Shown here in pieces: positions 19,440 through 30,750 of a DNA stretch of 64,000 nucleotides. Below the pieces are notes generated by a model. The model ran no database searches. It saw nothing but the letters and a program-made list of their open reading frames with translations, and was not told the DNA's origin. Position numbers and translations under genes: made by a program. Source of the DNA: Antilocapra americana (taxonomy: Eukaryota > Chordata > Mammalia > Artiodactyla > Antilocapridae). The stretch lies in NCBI GenBank assembly GCA_007570785.1, contig ML664183.1:16623412-16687411 (forward strand). Direction: 5' to 3'. Each line of letters starts with the position of its first letter. The stretch's first letter is position 1.

Positions 19440-19800
19440 TAGACAATAAATAAAGAGAAAGCACATGAATGAAGGAGATCGTTTTAGATAATACTAAATA
19501 GCCTATGAGTAAAAAAGGCAAAGAATCTTTGATGGAGAATGACTTGGTGCAAGGACTGCTTTAGAGAGAGGAGTCAAACTAGATCTTTCCGAGGAAAGCT
19601 CGGAGCTAATATATGAGCACAGAGAAGAAGCCAGACTTGAGAAGATGCTAGAGAAAGGCAACCTGAGCCGAGAGAAGAGAATGCAAAGGGCAGGGGGACC
19701 TGGAGCTTGAGGAGTCTGTCTGGAGATAGGCGGAGAAGGGTGGAAGCGCCAGGATGGGCCCTGTGGGCCCTGGAGAGTCACAGTGAAGAAAAATCAAAGT
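19440..19800 (-). mobile_element. L2-like LINE fragment
   Basis: Resembles reversed L2: 'TAGACAATAAATAAAGAGAAAGCACATG', a decayed stretch 'GAATGACTTGGTGCAAGGACTGC', and 'GAGAATGCAAAGGGCAGGGGGACCTGGAG' (L2 'AGTGCAAAGGCCCTGAGGC'). Confidence 0.45.
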
Positions 19801-20832
19801 GGGCAGCCATCCGGTATACTGTCATGGAGAGGAGTCTCTTCCCTGAGCTGGGGAGGCTATTTCGCCAAGGAGAGAAACACTGAGTGAGGGAGCTCAGCCC
19901 ACAGGAAGGCAGCTCCAGGAGTGGCACTTACAGCGAAGAACCACCAGATGGCTCCATGAGAAGACTGCCCCGTGCCTCCTGCCATTGCTGACGCCTTTCC
20001 TGTCTAAGGTAGAAGCACTTTTCCCACGGAACAAAAGCTTCTTTAGCAAACTGCCACTTAAAAAAAAAAAAAAAAAGGAACCAATAGCAACCAGTATAAC
20101 AGAGTGGTCCCGGTGACTTCGCATCTTTGCATCCTTCTGGTTGAAAGAGGAAGCTCCTGCTCGCCAAGGGGGCCCCTTGATGATTCATTCCCAAGCTCCC
20201 ACTTTTCAAAGCCCTGTGCCCACCCCAACTGGCTAGGTCGCTCTCCTTTCCAGATACACAAAGAGAACTGCCGGTAGCCAGGCCACAGGCCAAACTCCAA
20301 CTGTCCAAGAAGCGGATTTGCCCAGGAAGTAATGGTTCTAGGACTGGAGGACCTCCGGTGATAGTGTGTAAGAGAATATGGGGCTGGAGGGGGAAGAGGA
20401 GCAGAATGTAAAGGTCAGGCAGGATGTTTGCTGTATTATCACCAAATTTCCTCTCAGTAGTATCTTTTTTTCAATAAACACAAGAACTGCTCCAGACCTC
20501 CTAACAAGCAGCAGCCCTAGAAACAGAGTCATTCAATATGAAAGGAAGGGTGTCAGTAACCAGTACGTATTTTTTTCCTCCCTATCTGTTGGAACTAGCC
20601 TCTCCCATCCTCGATTTCCAATAGTCCTTGGTACACATTCTAGTTGTGTTTGACCTATGTCTTTCAATAGATAGGGAGTCCTTGAGTCCACATGTCATCC
20701 CCGGCACCTCCCACACAGACTGAGAGATAAATATGTATAGATATTGATAATTTATAGATACAAAGAGAGAGGGAGAATTTGTTTCACAGTATTGTTCTCA
20801 AAACCCTGCTCTCCACCTTTCCCTGACATGGT

Positions 20833-20836
<4 letters not shown>
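19801..20836. other. Unique sequence with a 17-bp A run at about 20060
   Basis: No gene. The A run (20059-20076) has no SINE body attached on either side. Confidence 0.45.

Positions 20837-20884
<48 letters not shown>
20837..20884. repeat. (AC)24 microsatellite
   Basis: 48 bp of uninterrupted AC units, likely polymorphic. Confidence 0.98.
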
Positions 20885-20886
<2 letters not shown>

Positions 20887-21369
20887 AAAGGATATATGCA
20901 TCATGGTCTAGCAGCTCATTTTCACAACTCCCATTGGAGCAAATTCAAGATAAAGAAGTGACCCTGGAACACGAAGCTGTATGATGACTTTTCTATCAGC
21001 CTGACCCAAAAAAAGAAAAAGCCAGGAAAGGCTCTTGAAGGAATTTCGTTCAGCAGGGAGGAAGAAGGATCTGCTGTGCGAGTCCATCGTGTTTCCATAA
21101 ACAGTCACCAGTGCCCTTTCTCCAGCAACATCTGGAAGGACGCTCCTCTAAATACAGCTCACAGACTGTCACTGTTGAAAAAATGTTCTTCCTGCCCTTG
21201 CTTTGCTGGCACTGCAGGGTGTTTGGGGCCAGACTGGCACCCCAAAGATCCTCTCACGGTGAATTTGTCACCGCTGGCTGCATCTTCCTCTCTCATTATT
21301 CTAATTGCCTATCTCCCCTGGGGCCACGGCCCCTTTAAATGGCTACCAGTTTCCAACTTGCTTGGTCAA
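20885..21369. other. Unique sequence, no gene seen
   Basis: A 119-codon frame (21076-21435 +) runs into L2 sequence and has no recognisable product. Confidence 0.45.
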
Positions 21370-21665
21370 AATCTACTAGCCTGGAAGTCAGATCCTTTTC
21401 AGCTTAAACTTCCCCTTTCTTGCTGGATTCCCTAGATATTCCCTTGATAACTTCCCTGGATTCCCACCATCACATTTCCATAGCACTCTGAACTTCCAGC
21501 CCTTCACGCCCTTATAATTGCTTAATTGAATTTGAGTTAAATATTTGTTTAATATCACCAGAGCAAGACGGCTGAGTCCTGTGTGTATAGGGAGCAGATC
21601 TTTTTGTTCAAGCACTCAAAGTAGTAGTTAGCACCAAGTAAGTCCTCATGAATATTTATGACTCA
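21370..21665 (+). mobile_element. L2 LINE 3' end
   Basis: L2 order is visible: 'CATCACATTTCCATAGCACTCTGAACTTCC', 'CCCTTATAATTGCTTAATTG', and '...TAGTTAGCACCAAGTAAGTCCTCATGAATATTTATGA'. Confidence 0.65.
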
Positions 21666-21894
21666 TTCAGAGACTGGCTGACTTGATTACTCTGGCCCCA
21701 ACTTAGCATTTGGGTTTCATCCCCTGACTCCTCCAGATACGCACCAATGTTCTATCTAAATACACTATTCCTTAAAATCTCTCTTTACTTTCCTATCCCT
21801 ATGACTTTGGTCATGCAATTCCTTCTTTTTGGATAATGAATATTATTTTCCATCCCATTTAAAAAGCAATCAGACAGTCAGAATCAGGAAAGAC

Positions 21895-23135
21895 TTAAGA
21901 ATACTTTTTACTGAGATACAATTTCACATACCACAAAATCAACCAATGATTTTTACTATATTCCCAGCCACCATCACCAATTCCAGAACATTGCCATCAC
22001 CCCAAAAAGAAACCTGGTACCCACTGGTCATCACTTCCGATTCTTCTCCTCCCCCAGTTCTGTCAATCACTAATCCACCTTTTGTCTCAACAGATTTGTC
22101 TATCCTAGATATTTCATTTAAATGAAATCATACAATATGTACAGTTTCTTTCACTTATATTATTTTCAAGGTTCATGCATATCGTAGCATAGATCAGTAC
22201 ATCATTCCTCTTTATGGCTGAATAGTATATATTCCACTGTATGACTACATTATATTTTATTTATTCATTCATCAGCTGATGAACATTTTGGTTGTTTCCA
22301 CTTTGGAGCTATGATGAATAATGCTGCTGTGAATATTTGTGTACAAGCTTGTGAACATATGTTTTCAATTATCTTGGGTTTATACCTAGGAGTGGAATTG
22401 TTGGGTCATATGGTAACTCTGTTTAACTTTGTAAGGAATTGCCAAACTGCTTTTCCAAAGTGGCTGTACTTTTTCTACACTCACCTGCAGTGTATGAAGA
22501 GTCCAGCTTCTCTACATCCTTGCCAACATGTTATCTGTTGTTGTTGATTATTATTGTCACCCAAACCAGTGGATATGGAGTAGTATCTCATGTGCTTTTG
22601 ATTTGCATTTCCCTGATAACTAATGATATTGAGTATTTTTTCATGTGCTTATTGGCTAATTATTTTATTTGGAGAAGTATTTATTCAAGTCCTTTGCTAT
22701 TGGTAAGTGGGTTATTTTTCTTTCTATTGTTGAGTTGTAAGAATTCTTTATATGCTCTGGATGTGTAATATCCAATATGACTTGCAAATATCTACCATTC
22801 TGTGGGTTGTCTTTTCACTTCCTTGACAGTGTGTTTGAAGCACAAAGGTTAAATTTTACAAAAGCCCAACTTATTCTTTGGCTTCTTGTGCTTGAGGTAC
22901 CTATCTAACAGTCATTCTAATCTGAGGTTTCAAGATTTACACCTTAGAAGGTGTTTTTCTTTTAAGAGTTTGATACTCTAGCTCTTTTATTTAGGTCTTT
23001 GATTAATTTTGAGTTAACTTTTATGTATGGTGTGAGAGGGTCCATAGAAAGATTAATTCTTCCACATGTGAATATCTAGTTATCTCAGGACCATTTTTTT
23101 TTAAAGACTGTTCTTTCCCTACGGAATTGTCTTGG
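21895..23135 (-). mobile_element. L1 (old mammalian L1M type) 3' portion, 1.2 kb
   Basis: Runs the full reversed L1 3' region in order: 'TTTTTACTGAGATACAATTTCACATACC', 'AACCAATGATTTTTACTATATT', 'ATCCTAGATATTTCATTTAAATGAAATCATACAATATG', 'TTCCACTGTATGACTAC', 'AATGCTGCTGTGAATATTTGTGTACAAG', 'TATACCTAGGAGTGGAATTG', 'CCAAAGTGGCTGTACT' and 'TTGAGTTAACTTTTATGTATGG'. On its own strand this is the end of ORF2 plus the 3' UTR. Frames are riddled with stops and indels, so it is non-functional. Confidence 0.9.
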
Positions 23136-23589
23136 CAAGAAGAAACATTTTGAAATCCTGATCTAAGAGTCTGCAGTGGTAAAGACAACACTACTCTAGT
23201 CTGAGGGATGATATTTGGGAATACAGAGGTTGATTGGGTTATTTTAAGCAGAAACAACTATGTATAAATTCCATAAGCACCATCTCAGTCTTCCTCTTTC
23301 TATATGTAGTAATGGTTCTCAACCTTGTTTAGGATAAATAAGCCAATAAAATTGCATGTTTTTTTACAAATACACAACCTTCTGCTTAAAATGTTAAGGA
23401 GTTCACAGCCCACAAGCCTCCCCGCAGACCCTAAGCAAGGAATCTCTGCTCCACTCTCATTCCCACAAAGTTCATCCACTGCTGAGAACTCCAGCCAACA
23501 CTCCACAAAGCAGCTGACTCACTATGCTTTTGTTTATTTGTTCATGTGTATCCTCCCCTCTCCTTTGAACTACACATTTCCACCTAACT
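23136..23589. other. Unique sequence, no gene seen
   Basis: No recognised element. Confidence 0.45.
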
Positions 23590-23870
23590 CCTTGATGTGT
23601 GCACCACATCCCTAAGCATCTCAAATTCAGCACTGTCAACTCATCATCTTCATCTTCCCTCCCCCAGCCCAGCTCATGGCCCCAACTTCCCTTTTTCTGG
23701 TCACAGAACCATTCTTCCCATCACCCAGGCTCAAAGTCATCTTCACTTCTTGTTCCCTTCACCAGCCCTCCTCCACCATCCAGTCGGTGTCCAGGTTTGT
23801 ACAGTTTTCATTCTAAGCACCTTTCTGTACCCTGCCTGGTTGTTGCAGTATGTCTCTAGCCTTGTTTATT
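23590..23870 (+). mobile_element. L2 LINE ORF2 fragment
   Basis: 'AGCATCTCAAATTCAGCACTGTCAAC', 'ATCATCTTCCCTCCCCCAGCCC', 'ATCACCCAGGCTCAAAGTCATCTTCACTTC' follow the L2 ORF2 order (CTCAAACTCAACATGTCC ... GAGTCATCCTTGACTCC). Confidence 0.65.
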
Positions 23871-23877
23871 TCTTTCT

Positions 23878-24200
23878 TGTTTTTTTTTCTTCCAATTTTA
23901 CTGAGATATAATTGACATACAGCACTGTGCTGAGTTCAAGGTGTAAAGCATAGTGGTTTGATTCACATACATCATGAAATAAGTATCACAGTAACGTTTA
24001 GTGAACATCCATCATCTCATGTAGACACAAAATTAAAGAAATAGAAATTTGTTTCTTGTGACAAGAACTCAGGATCTACTCTCTTAGCAACTCTCACATA
24101 TAACATACACCACTGTTAATTATGATAATCATGTATACTCTATCCCTAGTGCTTATTTATCTTATAATTATTTTTATTCACAAATATGCTTCAACCCACC
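23878..24200 (-). mobile_element. L1 3' UTR fragment (L1M type)
   Basis: 'TTTTACTGAGATATAATTGACATACAGC', 'GGTTTGATTCACATACATCATGAAATAAG', and 'TGACAAGAACTCAGGATCTACTCTCTTAGCAACT' are the reversed end of old mammalian L1s. Confidence 0.85.
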
Positions 24201-24289
24201 TAGTCCTTGGTGGCTCCAGTTAATCATAACAGGTTAAGTGGCACAAGAGCTTAAATAATTCACATGTAAGGATGACTCTGTCTTCAAGG

Positions 24290-24420
24290 TGGGGCTAGAA
24301 TTAATAAATAGATTTTTACCCAGATCCTTCTAGGTTCCAGGAATTGGAATACAAAGGAATATAGAGATAGAATTCCTGCCCTCAGGGAGCTTACCATTTT
24401 AATCGCAAAGATCAGGGCCA
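24290..24420 (-). mobile_element. L2 LINE 3' end fragment
   Basis: 'AGGTTCCAGGAATTGGAATACAAAGGAATA' and 'TTCCTGCCCTCAGGGAGCTTACCATT' match the reversed L2 terminus. Confidence 0.6.
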
Positions 24421-24774
24421 CCCACAGCAGACTTGGCCTGGAGATCTGTGAGTTCTCAAGGAACTATGTTAGGACTTTTTCAGCCTCTGAGTTTAGGGTT
24501 TTTCCAACCTTCTATTCTATCTCCCAGACAACAAAGACATGGAGGCATAAGGAAGCAGCTTTGGAGTCTGATCACTTCTACCACTGTCTGGAGTCTCATA
24601 GTCCTCAGACTTCCCACTGACATGAACCAAACCTAGTCCATTTCTGCTTTCTCTCTGTCTCGAGAAAGGGAGTGATTATAAATAATTGCATTGTGCTCTT
24701 CTGCAACAAGAACACAGAAATATGAACCTATTGCAGCTATTGCAAACTACATTGAACCACAAGAACTGTTTTAA

Positions 24775-25165
24775 TTTAGTCCTTGCATTTACACAGCATT
24801 TTTGGATTTGCAGTATTCTTTCACATACACCTTGCAAGGTAGGGGGAAGCCCCAATCACTCAGTGGGTAAAGAATCTGCCTGCAAACCAGGAGCCACAGG
24901 AGACATGGATTTGATCCCTGGGGCAGGAAGATCCCCTGGAGGAGAAAATGGCAATCCACTGCAGAATTCTTGCCTGAAAAATCCTATGGACAGAGGATCC
25001 TACAGGGCTACGGTCCAAAGAGTCTGACACAACTGAGCAAACACACATATATGTTTGAGAGGTAGAAATTATTGCTGTTGGTTTATCAGTGAAGAAACCA
25101 AACCCCTAAGAGTTTGTGTGATTTACCCAAAATCACACAGTTCATGAGGTGCTTTGACAGGGAAC
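24775..25165 (-). mobile_element. MIR split by a Bov-tA SINE
   Basis: Left part 'CATTTACACAGCATTTTTGGA...CACATACACCTTGCAAGG', right part 'GTTTATCAGTGAAGAAACCAAACCCC', 'TGTGTGATTTACCCAAAATCACACAGTTCATGAG': a reversed MIR with the SINE between. Confidence 0.6.
24843..25047 (+). mobile_element. Bov-tA SINE
   Basis: 'GAAGCCCCAATCACTCAGTGGGTAAAGAATCTGCCTGC' head, 'GGATTTGATCCCTGGGGCAGG' B-box region, Bov-A body, end 'ACACAACTGAGCAAACACACA'. Nested in the MIR. Confidence 0.95.
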
Positions 25166-26784
25166 TTTGGGGAAAGTCTTTAAAAAGAAGTGGACGGTGA
25201 AGGTGAGGAAGGGACACCTTTGCCTTTCTCTTCTTCCTGCTTCTTGCCTGGAATGCAGACATGAAAGCTCTAATTCAAGCAGCCATATTGTAACTTTGAA
25301 CTTGAAAGCCATGCAAAAAGGGTGGCAAAGCAGAAAAACAGAAATAGCCTTGGCCACTGACATCTTGCAAACATCAGAACTGAACAGCCTCCTATTGGCT
25401 TTTTTTTTTTTCTTGTCATGTGTTTAAAACTCTATAGCTGGGTCTCTGTTTCTAGCAACCATAACCATTCTTTGATGTTAGACAGCATTGTCTATAACTG
25501 GGCAAAACTAGTATCAATCACCAAATGATGTCACATCATTATAATTGTGCCTGGAAGTCACTCTCCTCCCATTCCTAAGAGAAACATATACTATCCTTTC
25601 CCACTTAAGCCATTAAAATGACAATTGTATAGAATATAGATGCAGATTTCTAAACCTATGTTATACCTAATGGCATATAGCCTATGATTGAAATCATGCC
25701 AAATGTCTATATATGAAAAGACTAAAATCTAATACACGAAATAAATGTATGAAATAAATTTTCTAGTATACAGAAATGAAAATAGAAATTTAAGTTGGCA
25801 GAATCCTGGTTGGTTTTTTAACACCTATTTTCAAAATTATTCCTAATATTGTTGCCTTATCCTTTGAAATAGAGCATAAGATTTTTTTAAATTACTAGAT
25901 TCTCCAAAGTATCACCTCTGCTATTTGGTTACTACTAAACAAATTTATTTTTGCCCAGGAGAGGTAAGAAAATATATCTTCTGAGTATATGAGGTCATCC
26001 TTCCATATGATGATACATATTTTAGGAATGGGAAGAATTATAATCCATATTCACATCTTTAAAACAAAACTAGAGAATGAAGGGCATCTCCTTGAACTTG
26101 GTACATTTCTAAGGTTATCTGAAGAAGGTCCCAGGGTGAATGGGCATATTCTTGAGGCCTTTGGTGGGATCACATCACACAGGAGTGACCTTGCCAGCCC
26201 ACACTTCTACTTCTTCATTCAAGAGCATGTGGGAGATGGGACTAGTTTTTAATGTTTGTTCTTTAATCTCAATTTTTCACTTCCTTTTGGTATGAACCCT
26301 CACTGGGGACAGATCACGGTTCTGTAGACCCACTTTCTCACCTTGATGGTATTTCTGGTCTCCTCAGAGAATGGTACACTTGACACTTGTTTCCTTTCTG
26401 AGTTCTTTTTTCTATATTATGCAGCTTCTCGTGGGATTTACCCTTGCCCTCCTTTATATAAAGCTGCAGGTGGTGTGGGGCCATTCATTTCAATGGAGGA
26501 CTAGCCGGTCTTACCTAAGCATTTGAGTGGCAGAAAGGGTGAAGTGGAAGGAGCGAGGGTGAGGGGGAAATGGATATACACTTGTGTTCCATGGAGAGTG
26601 TGCTGCACGCCATCCTCTTCCTGAGCCTTTACCTACATCTTTCATCTTACCATGACTTCTTCGTGGGACATGTCATTGAATCGTTATCGATAGTGTACAA
26701 AGGAGAAAGTTGAGGCTTTTAAAGTTAACCAACTAGACAAGTTAACATGGTTAGAAAAATGGCTGCAAAGTATAGGTGAGTTCA
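25166..26784. other. Long unique stretch, no gene seen
   Basis: About 1.6 kb without recognised repeats. An 11-bp T run at about 25402. A TATATAAAG word at 26455-26463 has no other promoter support. Confidence 0.45.
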
Positions 26785-26944
26785 CAATGTTTTGCGCCAG
26801 CCAGAATGGGAGAGGGTTTGGGGGGAGAAAGGATACATATATATGCATGGCTGAGTCCCTTTGCTATTCACTTGAAACTACCACAACATTTTTTATCAGC
26901 CATACCCCAATACAAAATAAAAAGTTTAAAGTTTGAAAAAAAAA
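26785..26944 (+). mobile_element. 5'-truncated artiodactyl L1 3' end with A tail
   Basis: 'GAGAAAGGATACATATATATGCATGGCTGAGTCCCTTTGC', 'CACTTGAAACTACCACAACATT', 'CAATACAAAATAAAAAGTTTAAAG' plus A tail: the usual end of artiodactyl L1. An 8-bp direct repeat TGAGTTCA (26777-26784 and 26945-26952) fits a target duplication. Confidence 0.85.
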
Positions 26945-27114
26945 TGAGTTCAGCTGTTTAACCTCAAAGTCACTGGTCTTTCTATTATGTTTGCAATGGA
27001 CTCACCAGCCAGCCAAGTGCCTTGAAAACTTTCAATCTATTGTCTAGTTTAGATTACTGACTATTCATGTAAGAAAACACACTGTATTAAGGTAAAAGAG
27101 AAAAAATGCCGCTT

Positions 27115-27335
27115 AGCCATAGAAAGCAGCACCACACAGGGATTCTCAGATTACCTCTGATGCTAAATTGCCAGGTTCAAATACAGACCTTGCACTGTGT
27201 GACTTGGGGCAAGTTTCTTAACCTCTCTGTGCCTTGGGCTCTTTATATAAAATGGGAATGAGAATATCCCTACCTATAAGGTTGTTATGAGAATTGAATG
27301 AGAAGGAAGTTATAACACACATAAATACTACCCTT
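27115..27335 (+). mobile_element. MIR SINE, nearly complete
   Basis: 'AATTGCCAGGTTCAAATACAGACC', 'CACTGTGTGACTTGGGGCAAGTTTCTTAACCTCTCTGTGCC', 'AAAATGGGAATGAGAATATCCC', 'AGGTTGTTATGAGAATTGAATGAG'. Confidence 0.9.
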
Positions 27336-28410
27336 GAAGGGCAACAAGAATAGGTAGGTTTCAGTCCAAAAGTTTGAGGAATGTGAAAGCTCTGCCACTC
27401 TTGGATATTTGTAAATCCAAAGTTCTACCTTACAGAACCAGGATTTATTTTTCATAGTACTCTTTCTCCAGGTTTATTTGAGTGTAGTAACCCTAATGCT
27501 CGAGCAAGTCTTCTGGCTTTGGGGAAGGCTGCTTTAGGAGAGGGAGTATCTGGCACTCAGAAATCCCTCCCCTCCCACAAACCCAGTGCAACAAGCAAGG
27601 GGACTTGAGAATGATTTAATCCTGCTACATCTTTTCGCTCAGTGTTTTAAAGAGTCAAGAGGATTTTTTTCCCATTGGTAATTTGCATGTTGTTCCCACG
27701 ATTACATTTTGAAGTAGATGAGTAATATTTAGAAATAGAAGGCTTTCCACTTCTAGTTCCTCTCATTGGTATGTGATGTAGGCAAGTCACATAGACTGTT
27801 AGGGTTGAGTCTTGCTTTCTACCAGATGGAGAACCATTCATCAAATGAATACTTGCTACATCTTTTCAAATCCAGTCAATTGCACTTTGCTCAAAATGTC
27901 TTGTCCAACCTTCTCTCCCCCTCCACCGGCCCAAAAAAAAAAAAAACAAGAATAATGAACAAACTGAACAACAAGACATACTTACCTACAATCAAAAACA
28001 GAAGACTGAATAGGTTATTCTGGCTGCATGGGTGTCCCACCAGCCTTTGAATCTCTGATATATAATTGCCTACAAGAGTTTAGCTGAAAACCAGAAGACT
28101 AGGTACTACAGTTGCATGTGACATAGGTACATAGGAAAAATGGCTACATCTCTAAAAGGACATATTTTCTAGTTTAACTAGAAGAAGGTGCCCAGGAGAA
28201 AGTAATAACGTGATTAATCATGAATCATTGAACCAGGCCTGACTCAAGTATGGCAATTTCATGAAAGAGTTTAAAAAAAAAAAAGTTTTGTTAATGAAAA
28301 TTATCAACATTTGTTTTTTTCAAATAAAAATCACAGAAATGTTGCTATCTAGAATCACCACATTCAATAAAGGAAACAGACATTTTACTAACTAATATAG
28401 AAATAAGAGT
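27336..28410. other. Unique sequence with A runs, no gene seen
   Basis: A runs at about 27932 and 28271 carry no SINE bodies. Confidence 0.45.
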
Positions 28411-28457
28411 TATTGGCTTGGCCAAAAGGTTCATTTGGGTTTTTCTGTAAGCCAATA
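28411..28457. mobile_element. Mariner-type MITE remnant
   Basis: Contains the mariner-type terminal repeat seen in bovine genomes, 'TTGGCTTGGCCAAAAGGTTC' followed by 'ATTTGGGTTTTTCTGTAA', and ends with the exact inverse of its first bases (TATTGGCTT ... AAGCCAATA). TA lies at both edges, as expected of mariner insertions. It appears to be one full terminal repeat plus the last few bases of the other, with the middle lost. Confidence 0.6.
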
Positions 28458-28629
28458 CTTAATTTTAGACTAAAAGACAGTTCTTAAAATCAAATAAATT
28501 TAGTGATGTGAAAACCTCACGACTTTGCCTTACTTTTCTCACTTCCTCATGAATCAGTGAACTTTATCCCTTCCTAGCACCAGTCCAAGAAATAGTATTT
28601 GGGAATGACTGCTCTAGTGAAGGGTCTTC

Positions 28630-28812
28630 ACTCATTCATATGACCCAGGGCAAACTACTCTGCTTCCCTGAGGTTCGGTGGCCATCCATGACTTGGAAAT
28701 AACATGTGTTTGCCTGGCCTACTTCACGGGACTGCAGTCAAAGACATGGTAACATATACAAAACAGCTCTGGAAATGAAAAACTATACACATGTTCAGGA
28801 TTGTTACTCTTT
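28630..28812 (+). mobile_element. MIR SINE (decayed)
   Basis: 'TATGACCCAGGGCAAACTACTCTGCTTCCCTGAGGTTCGGT', 'CCTACTTCACGGGACTGCAGTCAAAGACATGGTAACATATACAAAACAGC' fit the MIR middle and 3' half. Confidence 0.55.
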
Positions 28813-29119
28813 TTCAACATAAATTATATACTTATTCCCAAGTTCCTGGGATTAGATGATTCCACTATGAAACTGTTCATTTCAGAGAAACAGCAAATGC
28901 CAGACGCTAACACATTTTCTCCACTAAGAAAAGAAAACATGAATTGATAGCTTACTGTGGATACTAGGAACATCATCCAAAAATCATCCAATATCAAGGG
29001 ATATTTTTTAGGTCCATCCTTAAGACTCTGGGCAGATGCTATCTAAACCAAGTCACATGAATGGGAGCTTTTACCATTTTAAAGATTTCAACAGAAATTT
29101 CACAGACTCGATTCAACAC

Positions 29120-29215
29120 TTCACAGACAGCATATTTTACTCATCTCTGCATCCACAGAACTGGGAACAATGCCAGAAACAGAACAGGGAATTGGTGAAT
29201 GCTGAATAAATGAAG
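29120..29215 (+). mobile_element. L2 LINE 3' end
   Basis: 'TTTACTCATCTCTGCATCCACAGAACTGGGAACAATGCCAGAAACA' and 'GGTGAATGCTGAATAAATGAAG'. Confidence 0.7.
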
Positions 29216-29344
29216 AAACCTAGGGTCTGGGCCCCAGGAAGGCATTTTTCAGTTTATGCCCTCACCAATAAACTGGGAAGAAAACTACTAACCTAACTCC
29301 TAGGGTGGTTTCAAATATTTTCTATTAAAAACAACCAAAAAAAA

Positions 29345-29990
29345 AACCCACTATATTACTGATGGGAATGTAAAATGGTACAGCCACTTTAGAAAAACAG
29401 CTTGGTAGGTTCTTGCCAAGTTAAAAAGTAGAATTACCATATAACCCAATAGTTCCACTCCTAGATATATACCCAAGAGAAAATATTCATTCATACAACA
29501 AGTTATAAACAAATGTTCATATCAACATTATTCATAATAACCAAAAAGTATAAATGACCCAAAAGTCCATCAGATGGTTAATGGATGAAGATAATATGGT
29601 ATATCCATATAACATATAATGAAATGTCATTTGGCAATGAAAAATGAAGTGCTGTTATATGCTACAATATGGATGAACCTTGAAAATGTTATGCTAAGTG
29701 AAAAAAGCCAGACACAACAGACTATACATAGTATGATTTCATAATATGAAATGTCCAGAATAGACTAATCCATAAAGACAAAAAATAGATTGATGGTTGA
29801 CAAGAGGTGAAGGAGTGGGGTTCAAAACTGCTAGTATGTATGGGGTTTCCTTTTAGGGTGATGAAAATATTCTGGAATTAGATAGTTTTGATAATTACAC
29901 AACATAATAACTATACTAAAACCCATCAAAGTACACAATTTAAAACACTTGACTTTTATGTTATATGAATTATATCTCAATGTAAAAACA
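29345..29990 (+). mobile_element. L1 3' portion (L1M type)
   Basis: In order: 'CTGATGGGAATGTAAAATGGTACAGCCACTTTAGAAAA', 'AGAATTACCATATAACCCAATAGTTCCACTCCTAG', 'GGATGAACCTTGAAAATGTTATGC', 'TGATTTCATAATATGAAATGTCCAGAATAG', and 'TTATATGAATTATATCTCAAT'. This is the end of ORF2 and the 3' UTR, broken by many stops. Confidence 0.9.
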
Positions 29991-30149
29991 TATACAAGTA
30001 TAAAAGGCTACAAGAAATAGGAAAATTAGGAGCAATGAATGGAATTATATTTTCTCGAATCAGACTTAAAGAAATTAGTTTCTAGTTATGTTTCCTGTGC
30101 TTTAAAAAGAGCCCTCATCTGCCAGGGCTATTTATTTAAATTTGTGTCA

Positions 30150-30215
30150 GTAAATGGATTCCTCTCACAGTAGCTGGTAGATAATATGCACTCAATAAAT
30201 GGTGGATAGATGAAC
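30150..30215 (+). mobile_element. L2/MIR-type 3' tail
   Basis: 'CAGTAGCTGGTAGATAATATGCACTCAATAAATGGTGGATAGATGAA'; too short to decide between families. Confidence 0.5.
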
Positions 30216-30470
30216 ATATATGAGACCCCACATTCCTCACATTTCCTAATAGACAAGATTTTTTTTAATATGTTAATGGTGGGACATAGCAGGAAATCCT
30301 GGCAGACTTTGCTCCCCAAATCAGAAAGAATCAGTATAGTGGCCCAGCTCAGCACCAAACAAGCAACAGAATCCTTGACCAGGGGGTTCTTGAGACTAAA
30401 GAAGACCAAGAAAGTTTTACTCAATGAATGAAGCTTGATCAGGAATTCTCAAATTTTTAGATGTCTTTCA

Positions 30471-30731
30471 CTCGTGGACTCTGTGGATGAGGGCAAGGGT
30501 GGGATGATATGGGAGAATGGCATTGAAACATGTTAATTATCATATGTGAAATCAATCGCCAGCCCGGGATTGATGCTCGGGGCTGGTGCACCGAGATTTC
30601 CCAGAGGGAAGGAATCTGGAGGGAGAAGGGAGGGGGCTTCTGGAGGGGGAGCGTATGTAAACCCATGGCGGTTTCATGTCATTGTATGGCAAAACCAACA
30701 CAATAAAGAAAATTTAAAAAAAAATAATAAT
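30471..30731 (+). mobile_element. Young 5'-truncated ruminant L1 3' end, 19-bp target duplication
   Basis: 261-bp insertion starting 'CTCGTGGACTCTGTGGATGA' and ending in AATAAAG plus an A-rich tail. It is bounded by a perfect 19-bp direct repeat AATTTTTAGATGTCTTTCA (30452-30470 and 30732-30750), the signature of L1-type target-primed insertion. The body matches the copy at 9643-9850. The perfect duplication and intact poly(A) signal suggest a recent event. Confidence 0.9.
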
Positions 30732-30750
30732 AATTTTTAGATGTCTTTCA

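Noticed and set aside
20059..20076. A run suggesting a processed pseudogene tail
   Set aside because: Upstream sequence shows no recognisable gene, no AATAAA at the right distance and no target duplication I could find.
22311..22768. Frames with Tyr/Phe/Cys-rich products in the 22-kb region
   Set aside because: They read the antisense strand of an old L1; not genes.
26455..26463. TATATAAAG, a TATA-box-like word in unique DNA
   Set aside because: No initiator, GC box, downstream frame or other promoter sign; expected by chance in AT-rich DNA.
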